Assembly: GCA_021784115.1 (NCBI GenBank)
Contig: JAJXTE010000014.1
Span: 1-35,384 of the forward strand
Direction: 5' to 3'
Source of the DNA: Pseudomonadota bacterium
GTDB lineage: Bacteria > Pseudomonadota > Gammaproteobacteria > Burkholderiales > Thiobacillaceae
DNA length: 35,384 bases
The notes under the pieces: generated by a model
The model's input: the letters and a program-made list of their open reading frames with translations, nothing else
The model's database searches: none
What the model was told of the DNA's origin: nothing
Shown: positions 8,959 through 18,807 of the stretch, piece after piece
How the letters are laid out: each line of letters opens with the position of its first letter
How positions within the stretch are numbered: position 1 is the stretch's first letter
Made by a program: the position numbers and the translations under genes

Positions 8959-8990
8959 AAAAGGGGCGTTGCGTTGCAGCGCCCTTTTTG
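8959..8990 (+). terminator. Rho-independent terminator after the exported protein gene
   Basis: GGCGTTGC (8965-8972) pairs with GCAGCGCC (8976-8983) with one G-U pair. The stem is flanked by an A run on the left and a T5 tract (8984-8988) on the right. It separates this gene from the pil operon. Confidence 0.85.
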
Positions 8991-9051
8991 TTTGCCGGCA
9001 TCCCTCTTGCATGCGCGCACTAAAGAAGCCCGAACGGCTGCCGTAATGCTT

Positions 9052-9067
9052 ACCACACAGGTGTGGT
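9052..9067 (+). promoter_or_regulatory. Palindromic operator-like site upstream of pilG
   Basis: ACCACAC-AG-GTGTGGT is a perfect 7+2+7 inverted repeat lying 40 bases before the pilG start, in the only gap between the preceding terminator and the pil operon. Its position fits a regulator site for pilGHIJ-chpA. No convincing sigma-70 or sigma-54 promoter could be placed next to it, so its role is inferred from symmetry and location only. Confidence 0.4.
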
Positions 9068-9106
9068 GGAACGTGCCACCTGCCCGAGACCCTGCTGGAG
9101 AAACGT

Positions 9107-9499
9107 GTGGATAACGAAGCATTGAAAGGCGTCAAGGTCATGGTCATCGATGACAGCAATACCATACGCCGGAGCGCGGAAATCTTCCTGAACCAGGCGG
9201 GCTGCGAGGTCATTCTGGCGCAGGATGGCTTCGACGCGCTGGCCAAGATCGCCGACCACGAGCCCGACGTGGTCTTCGTCGACATCATGATGCCCCGCCT
9301 CGACGGCTACCAGACCTGTTCGCTCATCAAGCGCAATGCGCGGTATCGCACCACGCCGGTGATCATGCTCTCGTCCAAGGACGGGCTGTTCGATCGGGCA
9401 CGCGGGCGCATGGTGGGATCGGACGAATACCTGACCAAGCCGTTTACCAAGGACACGTTGCTGACGGCGGTGCGCGAGCACGCGTGTGCAGGCGCTTAA
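9107..9499 (+). CDS. pilG: Type IV pilus response regulator PilG
   Basis: A single-domain CheY-like receiver of 130 residues. The acidic pair D15/D16, the phospho-acceptor D59 in FVDIMMPRLDG, and K111 in YLTKPF are all present. In Chp-type pathways PilG is phosphorylated by ChpA and promotes pilus extension and cAMP signalling. The start is a GTG (9107), chosen because GGAG at 9097-9100 is six bases before it and the PilG-like N-terminus follows directly. It is the first gene of pilG-pilH-pilI-pilJ-chpA. Confidence 0.93.
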   Translation: MDNEALKGVKVMVIDDSNTIRRSAEIFLNQAGCEVILAQDGFDALAKIADHEPDVVFVDIMMPRLDGYQTCSLIKRNARYRTTPVIMLSSKDGLFDRARGRMVGSDEYLTKPFTKDTLLTAVREHACAGA

Positions 9500-9521
9500 T
9501 TTTTTTCGAGGAGCATAGATT

Positions 9522-9887
9522 ATGGCGATCAGCCGAATTCTCGTTGTGGATGATTCCCCCACCGAACGTTTTTTCCTGTCCGAACTGCTGGTCAAGAACG
9601 GCTACCTGGTCAGCATGGCCGAAAGCGGCGAGGAGGCTGTCGCACAGGCGAAGCAGACCCTGCCCGACCTGATCGTGATGGACGTCGTGATGCCCGGCAT
9701 GAATGGTTATCAGGCGACGCGCATGATCACCAAGGAAGAGGCGACCAAGCATATCCCCGTCATCATGTGCACCACCAAGGGCCAGGAAACCGACAAGGTC
9801 TGGGGCATGCGCCAGGGCGCGAAGGCCTACCTGGTCAAACCCGTGAAGCCGGAAGACCTGCTGTCGCAAATCAAGGCGCTGGGCTGA
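9522..9887 (+). CDS. pilH: Type IV pilus response regulator PilH
   Basis: A second CheY-like receiver, 121 residues, with D10/D11, phospho-acceptor D54 in IVMDVVMPGMNG and K106 in YLVKPV. The TKGQETDKVWGMRQGA stretch is typical of PilH. In Pseudomonas PilH opposes PilG, acting as phosphate sink or in retraction control. GAGGAG precedes the ATG. It lies 22 bases after pilG and 10 before pilI. Confidence 0.93.
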   Translation: MAISRILVVDDSPTERFFLSELLVKNGYLVSMAESGEEAVAQAKQTLPDLIVMDVVMPGMNGYQATRMITKEEATKHIPVIMCTTKGQETDKVWGMRQGAKAYLVKPVKPEDLLSQIKALG

Positions 9888-9897
9888 GCACACCGTC

Positions 9898-10419
9898 ATG
9901 GCCAAGAAATTCAATCTGCGCGAATTTCAGACCACGCTTTCGCAGCAGTTGCAGGCGGCGGCCAGCCGCGACAATTCCGGCTCCCGGCTGGGGTTCCGGG
10001 TGGGCAACGTCAACTGGTTGGTGAGCCTTTCGGATACCGAAGAGGTGATCCCCGTGCCGCCCATCGTCAAGGTGCCCGGCGCGTGCCGGTGGTTCCGCGG
10101 CGTCGCCAACATCCGCGGAAACCTGTTTGCGGTGAGCGACTTCTCCGACTTCATGGGGCAGGGGGTGACACCCGAACACGCCGACTGCCGCCTGCTGATC
10201 CCGCATCATGACTTTGGCGTAAACGCGGCCCTGCTGGTGCACGGCACCCTGGGCCTCAAGAATGTCAACCGTTACCAGCTGCGCAGCGAGCGAACGACCC
10301 ACCCGTGGGTCGCGCGCCAGTATGCGGACGAGGTCGGTGCCGACTGGTGCGACATGGATTTCGGACAATTGCTCGGCAATGCGGAATTTCTCAAAGTCGA
10401 AGCGCAAATCGGCAATTGA
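9898..10419 (+). CDS. pilI: CheW-like coupling protein PilI
   Basis: A 173-residue CheW-domain protein that would link the receptor PilJ to the kinase ChpA. The signature RWFRGVANIRGNLFAVSDF (~64-82) is the CheW core strand-turn region. The ATG at 9898 follows pilH closely, and the stop is 58 bases before the likely pilJ start. No second adaptor such as ChpC is seen in the window. Confidence 0.9.
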   Translation: MAKKFNLREFQTTLSQQLQAAASRDNSGSRLGFRVGNVNWLVSLSDTEEVIPVPPIVKVPGACRWFRGVANIRGNLFAVSDFSDFMGQGVTPEHADCRLLIPHHDFGVNAALLVHGTLGLKNVNRYQLRSERTTHPWVARQYADEVGADWCDMDFGQLLGNAEFLKVEAQIGN

Positions 10420-10477
10420 TTGATCATTAAAACAGGGCGCACTGGCGCCGATGAGTGGAAGGACTGGAGCGATGAAC

Positions 10478-12592
10478 ATGGCGATAACGATGAACGGCCT
10501 CAAGGGACTTGCGGGCCGCATGACAGAAAAAGTCGTGGGCAAAGGCGGGGGCGATCAAACCACCCTGATCATGCAGACCGTGCGCAAGCTGGCGGACAAG
10601 GAGCCCGGCAAGGCGCCCCTGATCGGAAATCTGCCTGTCGAGAAGCAGTATCTCTATACCGGCGGTACCCTGATTCTCTCGCTGCTCCTGGCCGCCGGTT
10701 TCACCATCTACAGCTCGGTCCAGCTCGACAACCGTACGGGTTACGAAACGCGCGCGGGTGAACTGAAGGTGCTGTCGCAGCGGCTGCCGCTGACGGCTCA
10801 GCAGTCGGTTCTCGGTAACGCGACCGCCTTCAAGAAGCTCGCCGACGGAAAGACTTCCTTCGAAGCGACCCTGAAGGGATTGACAGAAGGCGACGACCAG
10901 GTGCCCGCTACCCGCGGTGCGGCGCGCGACACGCTGGAGAAGATCGACGCGCAGTGGAAGAAATTCAATCCGCAGGTCGTGCAGATCCTGTCGCAGCAGA
11001 AAAACCTCGTGGCGATGGGCGTGAACATCAAACGCATTAATGCGCTGAGCGTCGATCTGCAGGAAGTGGCCGAGCAGCTCGCCAGCCAGATGACCGATTC
11101 GGGCGCAAGCGTGCGCGAGGTGTCGCGCGCCAACCACCTGGTCATGCTGAGCCAGCGTTTGCCGAAAAATGCCAACCTGCTGCTCTCGGCAGAACTGATC
11201 GACCCCGAAGTGGTGTTGCAGCTCGAAAAGGACACCACTTCGTTCCGCGATACGGTGCAGGGATTGATGTCCGGTGGCGCCAGCCGCAACGAAGACGTCA
11301 TGGCCACGCTGGAGGATCTCGGGACCAACATGGGTGACATGGTCGAAGTCGTGGGGGCGGTGCTGGCCAACACGCAGCCGCTGCTGCAGGCCAAGGTGTC
11401 GGCCAACAACCTGTTCACCGGCAGCGACGCGCTGCTGCAGAATACCGACCAGTTGTCGCAGGATTACCAGTCGGTGGGCGGTACCGGTTATCTGCTGGCC
11501 GCCCTGTTCGGTATTCTGGCGATCGGCTCACTGGTGATGCTGGGGCTGGTCAACATCAACGAGACCAAGTCGCGGGCACGCAAGAGCGAAGAGGAAAACA
11601 GTCGCAACCAGGAGGCGATTTTGCGTCTGATGGACGAACTGGGCGAGCTGGCTGAAGGCAACCTCACCATCAATGCCAGCGTGACCGAGGATATCACCGG
11701 TGCGGTGGCCGACTCGATCAACTACACGGTTGAGGAATTGCGTAGCCTGGTGCGCGGGATCAACCAGGCTGCGCAACAGATGGACCAGGCCGCCAGCCAG
11801 GCGAGCCAGGTGTCCGATACGCTGCAGCAGGCGGCGCGCCGCCAGACTGCGGAAATCGAGGAGACCTCGGCCGCGGTGGTGAATCTGGCGCAATCGGTGC
11901 AGCAGGTGTCGGGCAACGCTGCCGAGTCCGCCCGCGTGGCTGAACAATCGCTGGCCGCTGCCGAAAAGGGACAGCAGGCGGTGTCCAACGCCATTGCCAG
12001 CATGAACGGCCTGCGCGAGCAGATCCAGGAAACCTCCAAGCGAATCAAGCGCCTCGGCGAGTCGTCGCAGGAGATCGGTGAAATCGTCGAACTGATTTCC
12101 GACATTACCGAACAGACCAACGTGCTGGCGCTCAACGCGGCCATCCAGGCGGCGTCCGCGGGCGAAGCCGGGCGCGGCTTCTCGGTGGTTGCGGAAGAAG
12201 TGCAGCGGCTGGCGGAACGTTCGGCCGATGCGACCAAGCAGATCGCGGCGATCGTGAAGACCATTCAGTCGGATACCCACGATACCGTGGCGGCGATGGA
12301 GGTCTCGACCCAGGGCGTGGTCGAGGGCGCCAAGCTGTCTGATGCCGCAGGTCAGACACTGGCCGAGATCGGCGACGTGTCGAAGAAGCTGGCCGGACTG
12401 ATCGCCGACATCTCCTCGGCCACGCACAGTCAGGCTGAATCGACCGCCAAGGTGGCCGAAACCATGCAGGACATCAAGTCCATTTCGGCGCAGACCAGCA
12501 CCGGCACGCAGCAAACCGCCGACTCGATCGGTGGCATGAAGCAGCTGGCGCAGGATCTCAAGAACTCGGTTGCAGGCTTCAAGCTCGCCTGA
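10478..12592 (+). CDS. pilJ: Methyl-accepting chemotaxis protein PilJ
   Basis: Receptor of the pilus chemosensory pathway, 704 residues. A basic cytoplasmic N-terminus is followed by TM1 (~58-81), a long periplasmic helical region with two copies of an LSQRLP motif (PilJ sensor type), TM2 (~337-359), a HAMP-like segment and a coiled-coil signalling domain. The hairpin tip is at ~550-575 ([24 protein letters not shown]). Three in-frame ATGs are available (10451, 10472, 10478). GGAG at 10466-10469 is ideally spaced only for 10478, so I used that; the longer form adds nine residues. Confidence 0.92.
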   Translation: MAITMNGLKGLAGRMTEKVVGKGGGDQTTLIMQTVRKLADKEPGKAPLIGNLPVEKQYLYTGGTLILSLLLAAGFTIYSSVQLDNRTGYETRAGELKVLSQRLPLTAQQSVLGNATAFKKLADGKTSFEATLKGLTEGDDQVPATRGAARDTLEKIDAQWKKFNPQVVQILSQQKNLVAMGVNIKRINALSVDLQEVAEQLASQMTDSGASVREVSRANHLVMLSQRLPKNANLLLSAELIDPEVVLQLEKDTTSFRDTVQGLMSGGASRNEDVMATLEDLGTNMGDMVEVVGAVLANTQPLLQAKVSANNLFTGSDALLQNTDQLSQDYQSVGGTGYLLAALFGILAIGSLVMLGLVNINETKSRARKSEEENSRNQEAILRLMDELGELAEGNLTINASVTEDITGAVADSINYTVEELRSLVRGINQAAQQMDQAASQASQVSDTLQQAARRQTAEIEETSAAVVNLAQSVQQVSGNAAESARVAEQSLAAAEKGQQAVSNAIASMNGLREQIQETSKRIKRLGESSQEIGEIVELISDITEQTNVLALNAAIQAASAGEAGRGFSVVAEEVQRLAERSADATKQIAAIVKTIQSDTHDTVAAMEVSTQGVVEGAKLSDAAGQTLAEIGDVSKKLAGLIADISSATHSQAESTAKVAETMQDIKSISAQTSTGTQQTADSIGGMKQLAQDLKNSVAGFKLA

Positions 12593-12660
12593 GCGGACTG
12601 ACCCCAACGCAAAGCGGCCATCCGCCCCGGACCAAGCACATAACGTCAGGAATACACACC

Positions 12661-15600
12661 ATGAGCGCCTTACTCGACTACGATACCGGCCCGTTGAACT
12701 GGGTGCGCGGGGACATAGACGCCGCCCTGCAAGCCGCCCTTGGGCGCGTGCAGGCCTTCAGCGTGGATGCCGATCTCACGAATGCCTTGCGCCTGGCGGC
12801 CGACGATGCACACCAGGTGACCGGTGCGCTCCGCCTGGTGGGCCTTGAGGGCGCGGCCACCCTGGCGGGGGCGCTCGAGTCCACGTTTGGCGAGATCAAC
12901 GGGAATCGCATGCAGGCGACCGACGAGGTGCTGCGCGCCTTGCGCAATGCCATCGAAGGCCTGCAGCGCTGGGTCAAGGACCTGGCCGACGGGCGCGGCA
13001 GCGGCGAACTGGCACTGTTTCCCCTCTACAAGCGCCTGCGTGAACTGCAGGGCGCCGAGCGCGTGTTCGAAGGCGAACTGTTTTTCCCGGATCTGCGCAC
13101 GCGGGCCCACGGCAAGGCGGCCAACGATGCGATGACGCAGGAAGCGCTGGCCGCCGAAGTCAAAACCGCGCGCGGTCTGTTCCAGCGCGGCCTGCTGGCT
13201 TTCCTGCGCAATGTCGAGGCGGAACAGGGGCTGCATCGCATGCGCGATGCGCTGGCCGCAATCGAGCGCATCGCGCCCTCGCAGGCCTCCCAAACTTTCT
13301 GGTGGGCGTGCGTCGGCTTCGTCGACAGCCTGATCGCGCGCGGCGTCGAAGCCGATTTCCACGTCAAGCAGCTGCTGGCGCGCGTCGACCTGCAGATGCG
13401 CCGCCTGATGGAAGGCTCCCCGCAGGTCGCCGAGCGCCTTTTGCGCGATGCCCTCTTCTTCGTGGCGAAAAGCCAGACGCTGGACGGCCGTGCCGCCGAG
13501 GTCCGCGCGACCTTCGGCCTCGATCGCTATCTCCCGGGCCGCGGCATGCTGGATCCTGAAGCGCTGGCGCGTATGCGCCCGGTGCTGGATGCCATGCAGG
13601 CCGGCCTGAAGGCGGCACGCGATAGCTGGCATGCCTACGTGGAGGGCGATGCCGGCCAGCTGCCACAGTTCCAGGCCCATCTGGAGCGCATGCATCCGCA
13701 GGCGCAGATGCTGGACGACAGCGGCTTGAAGCCTTTGCTCGACGAACTGGCTGCTGCGGCCATCACGACTGCGGGACGCGAAGGCCACGCGCGTGAACAG
13801 CTGGATCTGGAAGTCGCATCCACGCTGCTTTTCTTGCAGAATGCCGTCGACCAGGAAGATGTCCTGCACAGCGATTTTGCAGCGCGTGCGGAAGCCCAGC
13901 AGGCGCGCCTGCTTGCCCTGATCGAAGGGCGCGAACTGACGCCCGCTGCGGTAGACTCCAACAGCCAGCGCGACGCCGAGCGTGACATGCTGGTGCACAT
14001 GGCGCAGGAAGTCGGACAGAACCTGAAGCAAATGGAAGAGGCGCTGGACGCCTTCTTCCGCGACGCCGGCGAGCGCGAAGCGCTGGCGGGTTTTCCCGCC
14101 CTCGCGCAGCAGGCGCAGGGCGCGCTGACCATGCTGGAGTTGCCCGACGCGGCCAGCCTTCTGGGTGCGGCCGCCGATACGGTGCAATCGTTTGCCGAAG
14201 ACGGCTATCCCGACGAGGCCACCCAGCAACGCCTGGCCGATGCCTACTCCAGTCTCGGGCTGTACATCGAATCGTACTGCGCCGGCCGGTCCGACGCCGC
14301 CAGAATCCTGCGCCCGGTGCTGATCGATTTCGGCGTGATCGCTGCCGACATCACCGACGAACCCGAGTTTGACGATACCGTCGAATCCGGCTTGCCCGCC
14401 CGAAAGGCCGACGTCAAGGAAAGTTATCAGGCGTGGCGCGATCAACCCGACGACGCCACAAAAAAAAAATTCCTTGATGCCCTGACCGAACTCAGCCGCG
14501 ACGCCGAACTGATCGACGACGCGACGCTGAAGCAGCAGACGCACGCAGCGCTTGACAGCTGCCGCGATGCGGCGAGCGCCCCTGCGGCACTCGATGTCGA
14601 CATCGCCACTCTGACCGGCCTGTCGCTGCCCGAACGGGCCGCGGCCGTCCCGATGGCGCTGCAAGCCGTGGCCGAACCGGCGGCGGAATCGGCGATCCCG
14701 GATTTTGACGATGAAGCGATCGAGGTGGCCGAGTTGCAGGCCTTTGAGACGGGGGCGCCTGCATTCTGTGCGATTGCCGACGATGCGCCGCGGGGCGATG
14801 AAGCTGCGTCCGAGCCTGCCGAGCCGGAAGCGACTGCAGTTGCAGCCAGCGCGGCGGCCGAGGACACCCTGCTGGTTGCGGTCCCCGAGGGATCCGAAGC
14901 GGAATTGCTGGAAATCTTCCTGGAAGAAGCCAACGAGGTGCTGGCGACCCTGGGCGAGGCCAGTGACGCCTGCCAGAGCAATCCCGACGACCAGGATGCC
15001 CTGACGGTCATCCGCCGTGGCTTCCACACGCTGAAAGGCAGCGGCCGCATGGTCGGACTGAACGACCTGGGCGAAACCGCGTGGCGGCACGAGCAGTTGA
15101 TGAACGGCTGGCTGGCCGAGAAGAAGCCCGCCAGCAGCGACCTGTTGCGTCTGGTCGGACGCGCCCGCGGCGTGTTCCAGGATTGGGTGAACACGTTGCA
15201 GGCCAATGAGTCCATGAACTTGCCGGTTCCGGCCTTGCTGGCCGCGGTCGACCGCGTGGCCCAAGGGCAGCCGCTGGATGGGGCGACTGCTGCGGTGGCC
15301 GAGCATGCTGTGGCCACCCCGGACGCCAGCGAGCCCGGCATGCCCGAAGCGATTGCGGAAAACGAGGCGCTGGCTGAGCCGGTGATCGAAGCCGAGACGG
15401 TGGCGGAATCCGAGCAGGCGGCCATTCCGGCAATCGAGACGATGTCCGTAGTCGAGGCAGACGCGGCGACGGTCGCGGAAACCGAAAGCGAAGGGCTGAC
15501 CGGGTTCGCGACCGAACCCGTCGTCGAGCGTGACGAGGCCATCGCGACCCTTGAGCAGGATGCGGCCCACGAGGCCGAGGCAATGGCCGTTGAATCCGCT

Positions 15601-18600
15601 GCCGGGCTGGCCTGGCACGAAGGCGACGAAGCAAATGCGGATGCCGCATCGGTCCAGACGGACGATTTTCAGCCTGAGGGGGCCGAGGTCCAGCCTGAGC
15701 CCACGATGCCCGAGGTGGGCGGGCTCATCGAATATGCGGTGGCGCCCGTGGCGTCGCTCGATATCGAGCCGCTTCCTGCCGACACGCAAGTGGAGCCGGA
15801 AGGCTCCGACGAGGTCTGCATCGGACCGGTATGCCTTTCCACCGGCCTCTACGAAATTTTCATGACCGAGGCGCACCAGCGCCTGGCGGTTCTGAGAGAA
15901 GAGACCGAGCGCCACGCCGACGTGGCAAACAGCGCGGTCAGCGAGCATGCGCGCCGTGCGATTCACACCTTGGGCGGAATTGCGGGTACCGCTGGCATCG
16001 CGTCCCTGTCCGAGTTGTCGCATGCCCTCGAGCAGTATTGGAACCGCTTCGTACACGCCCCGTTGCCGCCTTCGCATCTGTCGCTGGTCCAGGATACCGT
16101 CGCCCGGCTGCACGACATGATCGCAAGCATCGAGGGCGGGCATTTGCCCGAGGGCGCTGACGATCTGATCGCGACACTGGGCGAACTGGAAGACGAGCAG
16201 ACCTTGATGGCACCCGAACCGGCGCCCGCGCCGGTGAACGACGTTGCGGTGGAAATCGATGCGCCGGCTGCCGCCGCGCCGGCCAGCGAGGTGCGGGAAG
16301 CCCTGTCCGTCGAAGCAGCGCCACCCGAGACGGCCAGCGTCATCGAACCGGTCGAAGCCAGCCAGGCCGATACGGCCCACGGCCTGCCGGATGTCAGCGC
16401 GCTGGTTTCCGAGATCAAGCCCGCCACGCCGGCGCCGGTATTCGAGCGGCGCGAAGTGGCCGATGAAATCGACCAGCAACTGCTGCCGATCTTCCTTGAG
16501 GAAGCCGAAGCGCTGGTGCCTGATACCAGCGCGCAACTCCGGGCCTGGAGGGATGCGCCTGCCAGCGCGGGGCCCCGCGATGCGCTGCGCCGCAACCTGC
16601 ATACCATCAAGGGCAGTGCACGCATGGTCGGCGCGATGCGCCTGGGCGAGCTGACGCACGTGATGGAATCGCGGGTGATCGCCGTGATCGACGGCCAGTT
16701 GAGCGCGAGCGCGGAAGTCTTCGACACGCTGGAAACGCAACTCGATCGTCTGGCCGACGCCGTGGAGCATCTGAAGAACGGCGACCTCGCACCGGTGATC
16801 GAAGACGCGTCGGCCCCGCTGGAAGCCCCGGTCGAACCGGTGCTGGGGCATGACGAGTCGATGGCTGCGGTGACCGCCACCGTGGCCGATCCGCTCGCGC
16901 CTGGGCAGCCAGTGACGCGCGACAGCAATTCCCTGACCCTGCGCGTCCGCGCCGACTGGATCGACCGCATGGTCAACCAGGCTGGCGAAGTGGCGATTGC
17001 ACGTTCGCGGATCGAGAGCGAAGTATTCGCCTTCAAGCGTCACGTCAACGAATTGTCGGAAGCGCTGGTGCGCCTGCGCGGCCACATCCGCGAAGTCGAG
17101 ATTCAGGCCGAATCTCAGATGCAGGCGACGTTCCAGACGCAGGGCGCGGCCGAGGAGTTCGACCCGCTGGAGTTCGACCGCTTCACGCGCTTCCAGGAAG
17201 TCACCCGCTTCCTGGCCGAGAGCGTGAACGACATCTCCACCGTGCAGCACATCCTGCTGGCCCGCCTGGGCGAGGCCGATGCCGCGCTGATCCAGCAGAC
17301 TCGCCTCAACCGCGAACTGCAGCAGGATCTGCTGCGGGTGCGCATGGTGCCGCTCTATTCGGTGGCCGAGCGTCTCTACCGCACGGTGCGCCAGACTGCG
17401 CGCGATGTGGGCAAGCGCGCCCAGCTCGACATTCAGGGCGGCGACCTTGACATCGACCGTTCAGTGCTGGAAAAGGTGACCGCTCCGCTGGAACATCTGC
17501 TGCGCAACGCGCTGGCGCATGGCATCGAAACGCCTGAAGAACGCCATGCGGCGGGCAAGACCGAGTTCGGCGAGATCGTGCTGTCGGCGCGCCAGTCAGG
17601 CAACGAAATGATGCTGACCGTGAAGGACGACGGCGCCGGCCTCAATTACGCACGTATCCGCGAGAAGGCGGAGGCCCACGGCCTGCTGTTGCCGGGCGTG
17701 GAGCCGACCGAGACCCTGCTGGCGCAGATGATTTTTGCCGCTGGCTTCTCGACGGCCGAGACGGTCAGCCAGGTCGCCGGCCGCGGCGTCGGCATGGACG
17801 TGGTCAAGAGCGAAATCTCCGCACTGGGCGGCCGCATCGACATCACCTCGACGCCGGGTGCCGGTACCAGTTTCCACATCTATCTACCGTTGACCCTGGC
17901 GATGACGCAGGCGGTGATGATCCAGGCGGCCAAGCACGACTACGCGTTGCCGGCGCCCCTGGTGCAGCAGGTGCTGGAACTGAAGCCACATGAACTCGAG
18001 CAGGCGATGACGGCCGGCGAACTGACGTGGCGCGGCGTGCGCTACCCATTCTCCTACCTGCCGCATCTGCTGGGCGACACCGAGGCCGTGCACGAGGTGC
18101 AGCGCTACAACCCGGTGGTGCTGCTGCAAAGCGGCTCCAGCCACGCGGCTGTGCTGCTCGACGTGATCGAGGGTACGCGCGAAATTGTGGTCAAGAACAT
18201 CGGCCCGCAGATGGCGCGCATAACCGGTGTCGCGGGCGCCACGGTGCGCGGCGACGGGCGCGTGATCCTGATTCTCAACCCGGTCCCGCTGGCGCTGCGC
18301 TGGGCCAGCCTGCCGCGCACCGCAGTGGAGCGCAAGGCGCCTGCCGAGACCGCGGAAGTCAGCGCTGCGCTGCAGCCGCCGCTCGTTCTGGTGGTCGATG
18401 ATTCGCTCACCGTGCGCAAGATCACCACCCGCCTCCTCACCCGTGAAGGCTTCCGCGTCGACAGCGCGAAGGACGGCGTCGACGCCCTAGAAAAGATGCA
18501 CGACCTGATTCCGGACGTGGTGCTGCTCGACGTCGAGATGCCGCGGATGGACGGTTTCGAACTGGCTCGCGTGATGCGCAGGGATGCGCGCCTGAAGTCG

Positions 18601-18759
18601 GTGCCGATCATCATGATCACCTCGCGCACGGCGGACAAGCACCGCAACCATGCGATGGAGATCGGCGTCAACGTGTACCTGGGCAAGCCGTATCAGGAAC
18701 AGCAACTGCTCGACTCCATCGCCGAACAGCTGGAGCACGCCGCGGAGGTTCCGGCCTGA
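12661..18759 (+). CDS. pilL: Multi-Hpt hybrid chemotaxis kinase ChpA/PilL
   Basis: A 2032-residue CheA-type kinase of the ChpA/PilL class. Hpt-like modules have candidate histidines at H51 (HQVTGALRLVG, lysine position changed), H789 (HTLKGSGRMVG), H1102 (HTLGGIAGTAG, lysine position is glycine) and H1314 (HTIKGSARMVG). The ~95-600 region is helical and looks like degenerate Hpt domains. Acidic, Ala/Glu-rich linkers separate the later Hpt units. The CheA dimerisation domain starts near 1424, the ATPase N box (HLLRNALAHG) is near 1613, the CheW-like domain spans ~1750-1885, and a receiver (~1908-2030) carries D1957. An A10 tract lies at codons 600-603. A ribosome site (AGGA) and a 68-base gap precede the ATG. 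Confidence 0.93.
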   Translation: MSALLDYDTGPLNWVRGDIDAALQAALGRVQAFSVDADLTNALRLAADDAHQVTGALRLVGLEGAATLAGALESTFGEINGNRMQATDEVLRALRNAIEGLQRWVKDLADGRGSGELALFPLYKRLRELQGAERVFEGELFFPDLRTRAHGKAANDAMTQEALAAEVKTARGLFQRGLLAFLRNVEAEQGLHRMRDALAAIERIAPSQASQTFWWACVGFVDSLIARGVEADFHVKQLLARVDLQMRRLMEGSPQVAERLLRDALFFVAKSQTLDGRAAEVRATFGLDRYLPGRGMLDPEALARMRPVLDAMQAGLKAARDSWHAYVEGDAGQLPQFQAHLERMHPQAQMLDDSGLKPLLDELAAAAITTAGREGHAREQLDLEVASTLLFLQNAVDQEDVLHSDFAARAEAQQARLLALIEGRELTPAAVDSNSQRDAERDMLVHMAQEVGQNLKQMEEALDAFFRDAGEREALAGFPALAQQAQGALTMLELPDAASLLGAAADTVQSFAEDGYPDEATQQRLADAYSSLGLYIESYCAGRSDAARILRPVLIDFGVIAADITDEPEFDDTVESGLPARKADVKESYQAWRDQPDDATKKKFLDALTELSRDAELIDDATLKQQTHAALDSCRDAASAPAALDVDIATLTGLSLPERAAAVPMALQAVAEPAAESAIPDFDDEAIEVAELQAFETGAPAFCAIADDAPRGDEAASEPAEPEATAVAASAAAEDTLLVAVPEGSEAELLEIFLEEANEVLATLGEASDACQSNPDDQDALTVIRRGFHTLKGSGRMVGLNDLGETAWRHEQLMNGWLAEKKPASSDLLRLVGRARGVFQDWVNTLQANESMNLPVPALLAAVDRVAQGQPLDGATAAVAEHAVATPDASEPGMPEAIAENEALAEPVIEAETVAESEQAAIPAIETMSVVEADAATVAETESEGLTGFATEPVVERDEAIATLEQDAAHEAEAMAVESAAGLAWHEGDEANADAASVQTDDFQPEGAEVQPEPTMPEVGGLIEYAVAPVASLDIEPLPADTQVEPEGSDEVCIGPVCLSTGLYEIFMTEAHQRLAVLREETERHADVANSAVSEHARRAIHTLGGIAGTAGIASLSELSHALEQYWNRFVHAPLPPSHLSLVQDTVARLHDMIASIEGGHLPEGADDLIATLGELEDEQTLMAPEPAPAPVNDVAVEIDAPAAAAPASEVREALSVEAAPPETASVIEPVEASQADTAHGLPDVSALVSEIKPATPAPVFERREVADEIDQQLLPIFLEEAEALVPDTSAQLRAWRDAPASAGPRDALRRNLHTIKGSARMVGAMRLGELTHVMESRVIAVIDGQLSASAEVFDTLETQLDRLADAVEHLKNGDLAPVIEDASAPLEAPVEPVLGHDESMAAVTATVADPLAPGQPVTRDSNSLTLRVRADWIDRMVNQAGEVAIARSRIESEVFAFKRHVNELSEALVRLRGHIREVEIQAESQMQATFQTQGAAEEFDPLEFDRFTRFQEVTRFLAESVNDISTVQHILLARLGEADAALIQQTRLNRELQQDLLRVRMVPLYSVAERLYRTVRQTARDVGKRAQLDIQGGDLDIDRSVLEKVTAPLEHLLRNALAHGIETPEERHAAGKTEFGEIVLSARQSGNEMMLTVKDDGAGLNYARIREKAEAHGLLLPGVEPTETLLAQMIFAAGFSTAETVSQVAGRGVGMDVVKSEISALGGRIDITSTPGAGTSFHIYLPLTLAMTQAVMIQAAKHDYALPAPLVQQVLELKPHELEQAMTAGELTWRGVRYPFSYLPHLLGDTEAVHEVQRYNPVVLLQSGSSHAAVLLDVIEGTREIVVKNIGPQMARITGVAGATVRGDGRVILILNPVPLALRWASLPRTAVERKAPAETAEVSAALQPPLVLVVDDSLTVRKITTRLLTREGFRVDSAKDGVDALEKMHDLIPDVVLLDVEMPRMDGFELARVMRRDARLKSVPIIMITSRTADKHRNHAMEIGVNVYLGKPYQEQQLLDSIAEQLEHAAEVPA
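14460..14469 (+). repeat. A10 homopolymer inside chpA/pilL
   Basis: Ten consecutive A encode the end of Thr600 and Lys601-603. In this GC-rich coding sequence such a run is exceptional. Losing one A gives a TGA five codons after the altered codon, and gaining one gives a TGA two codons after. Slippage either way would therefore truncate the protein near residue 606, before all catalytic domains. Confidence 0.9.
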
Positions 18760-18774
18760 GTCGTGTCAGGGGAG

Positions 18775-18806
18775 AAAAACGGGCGGTCATCCGCCCGTTT
18801 TTTTTG
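18775..18806. terminator. Bidirectional Rho-independent terminator
   Basis: ACGGGCGG (18779-18786) and CCGCCCGT (18791-18798) form a perfect 8-base stem with a TCAT loop. T8 follows on the plus strand and A5 precedes, so it works in both directions. It ends the pilG-chpA operon and the convergent minus-strand gene at 18808. Confidence 0.93.
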
Positions 18807-18807
18807 C

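Noticed and set aside
12670-17250. A 1526-codon open frame antisense to chpA/pilL
   Set aside because: It mirrors the sense gene in a GC-rich codon pattern, has low-complexity Arg/Gly/His-rich translation and no domain. The sense strand has clear Hpt and CheA motifs.
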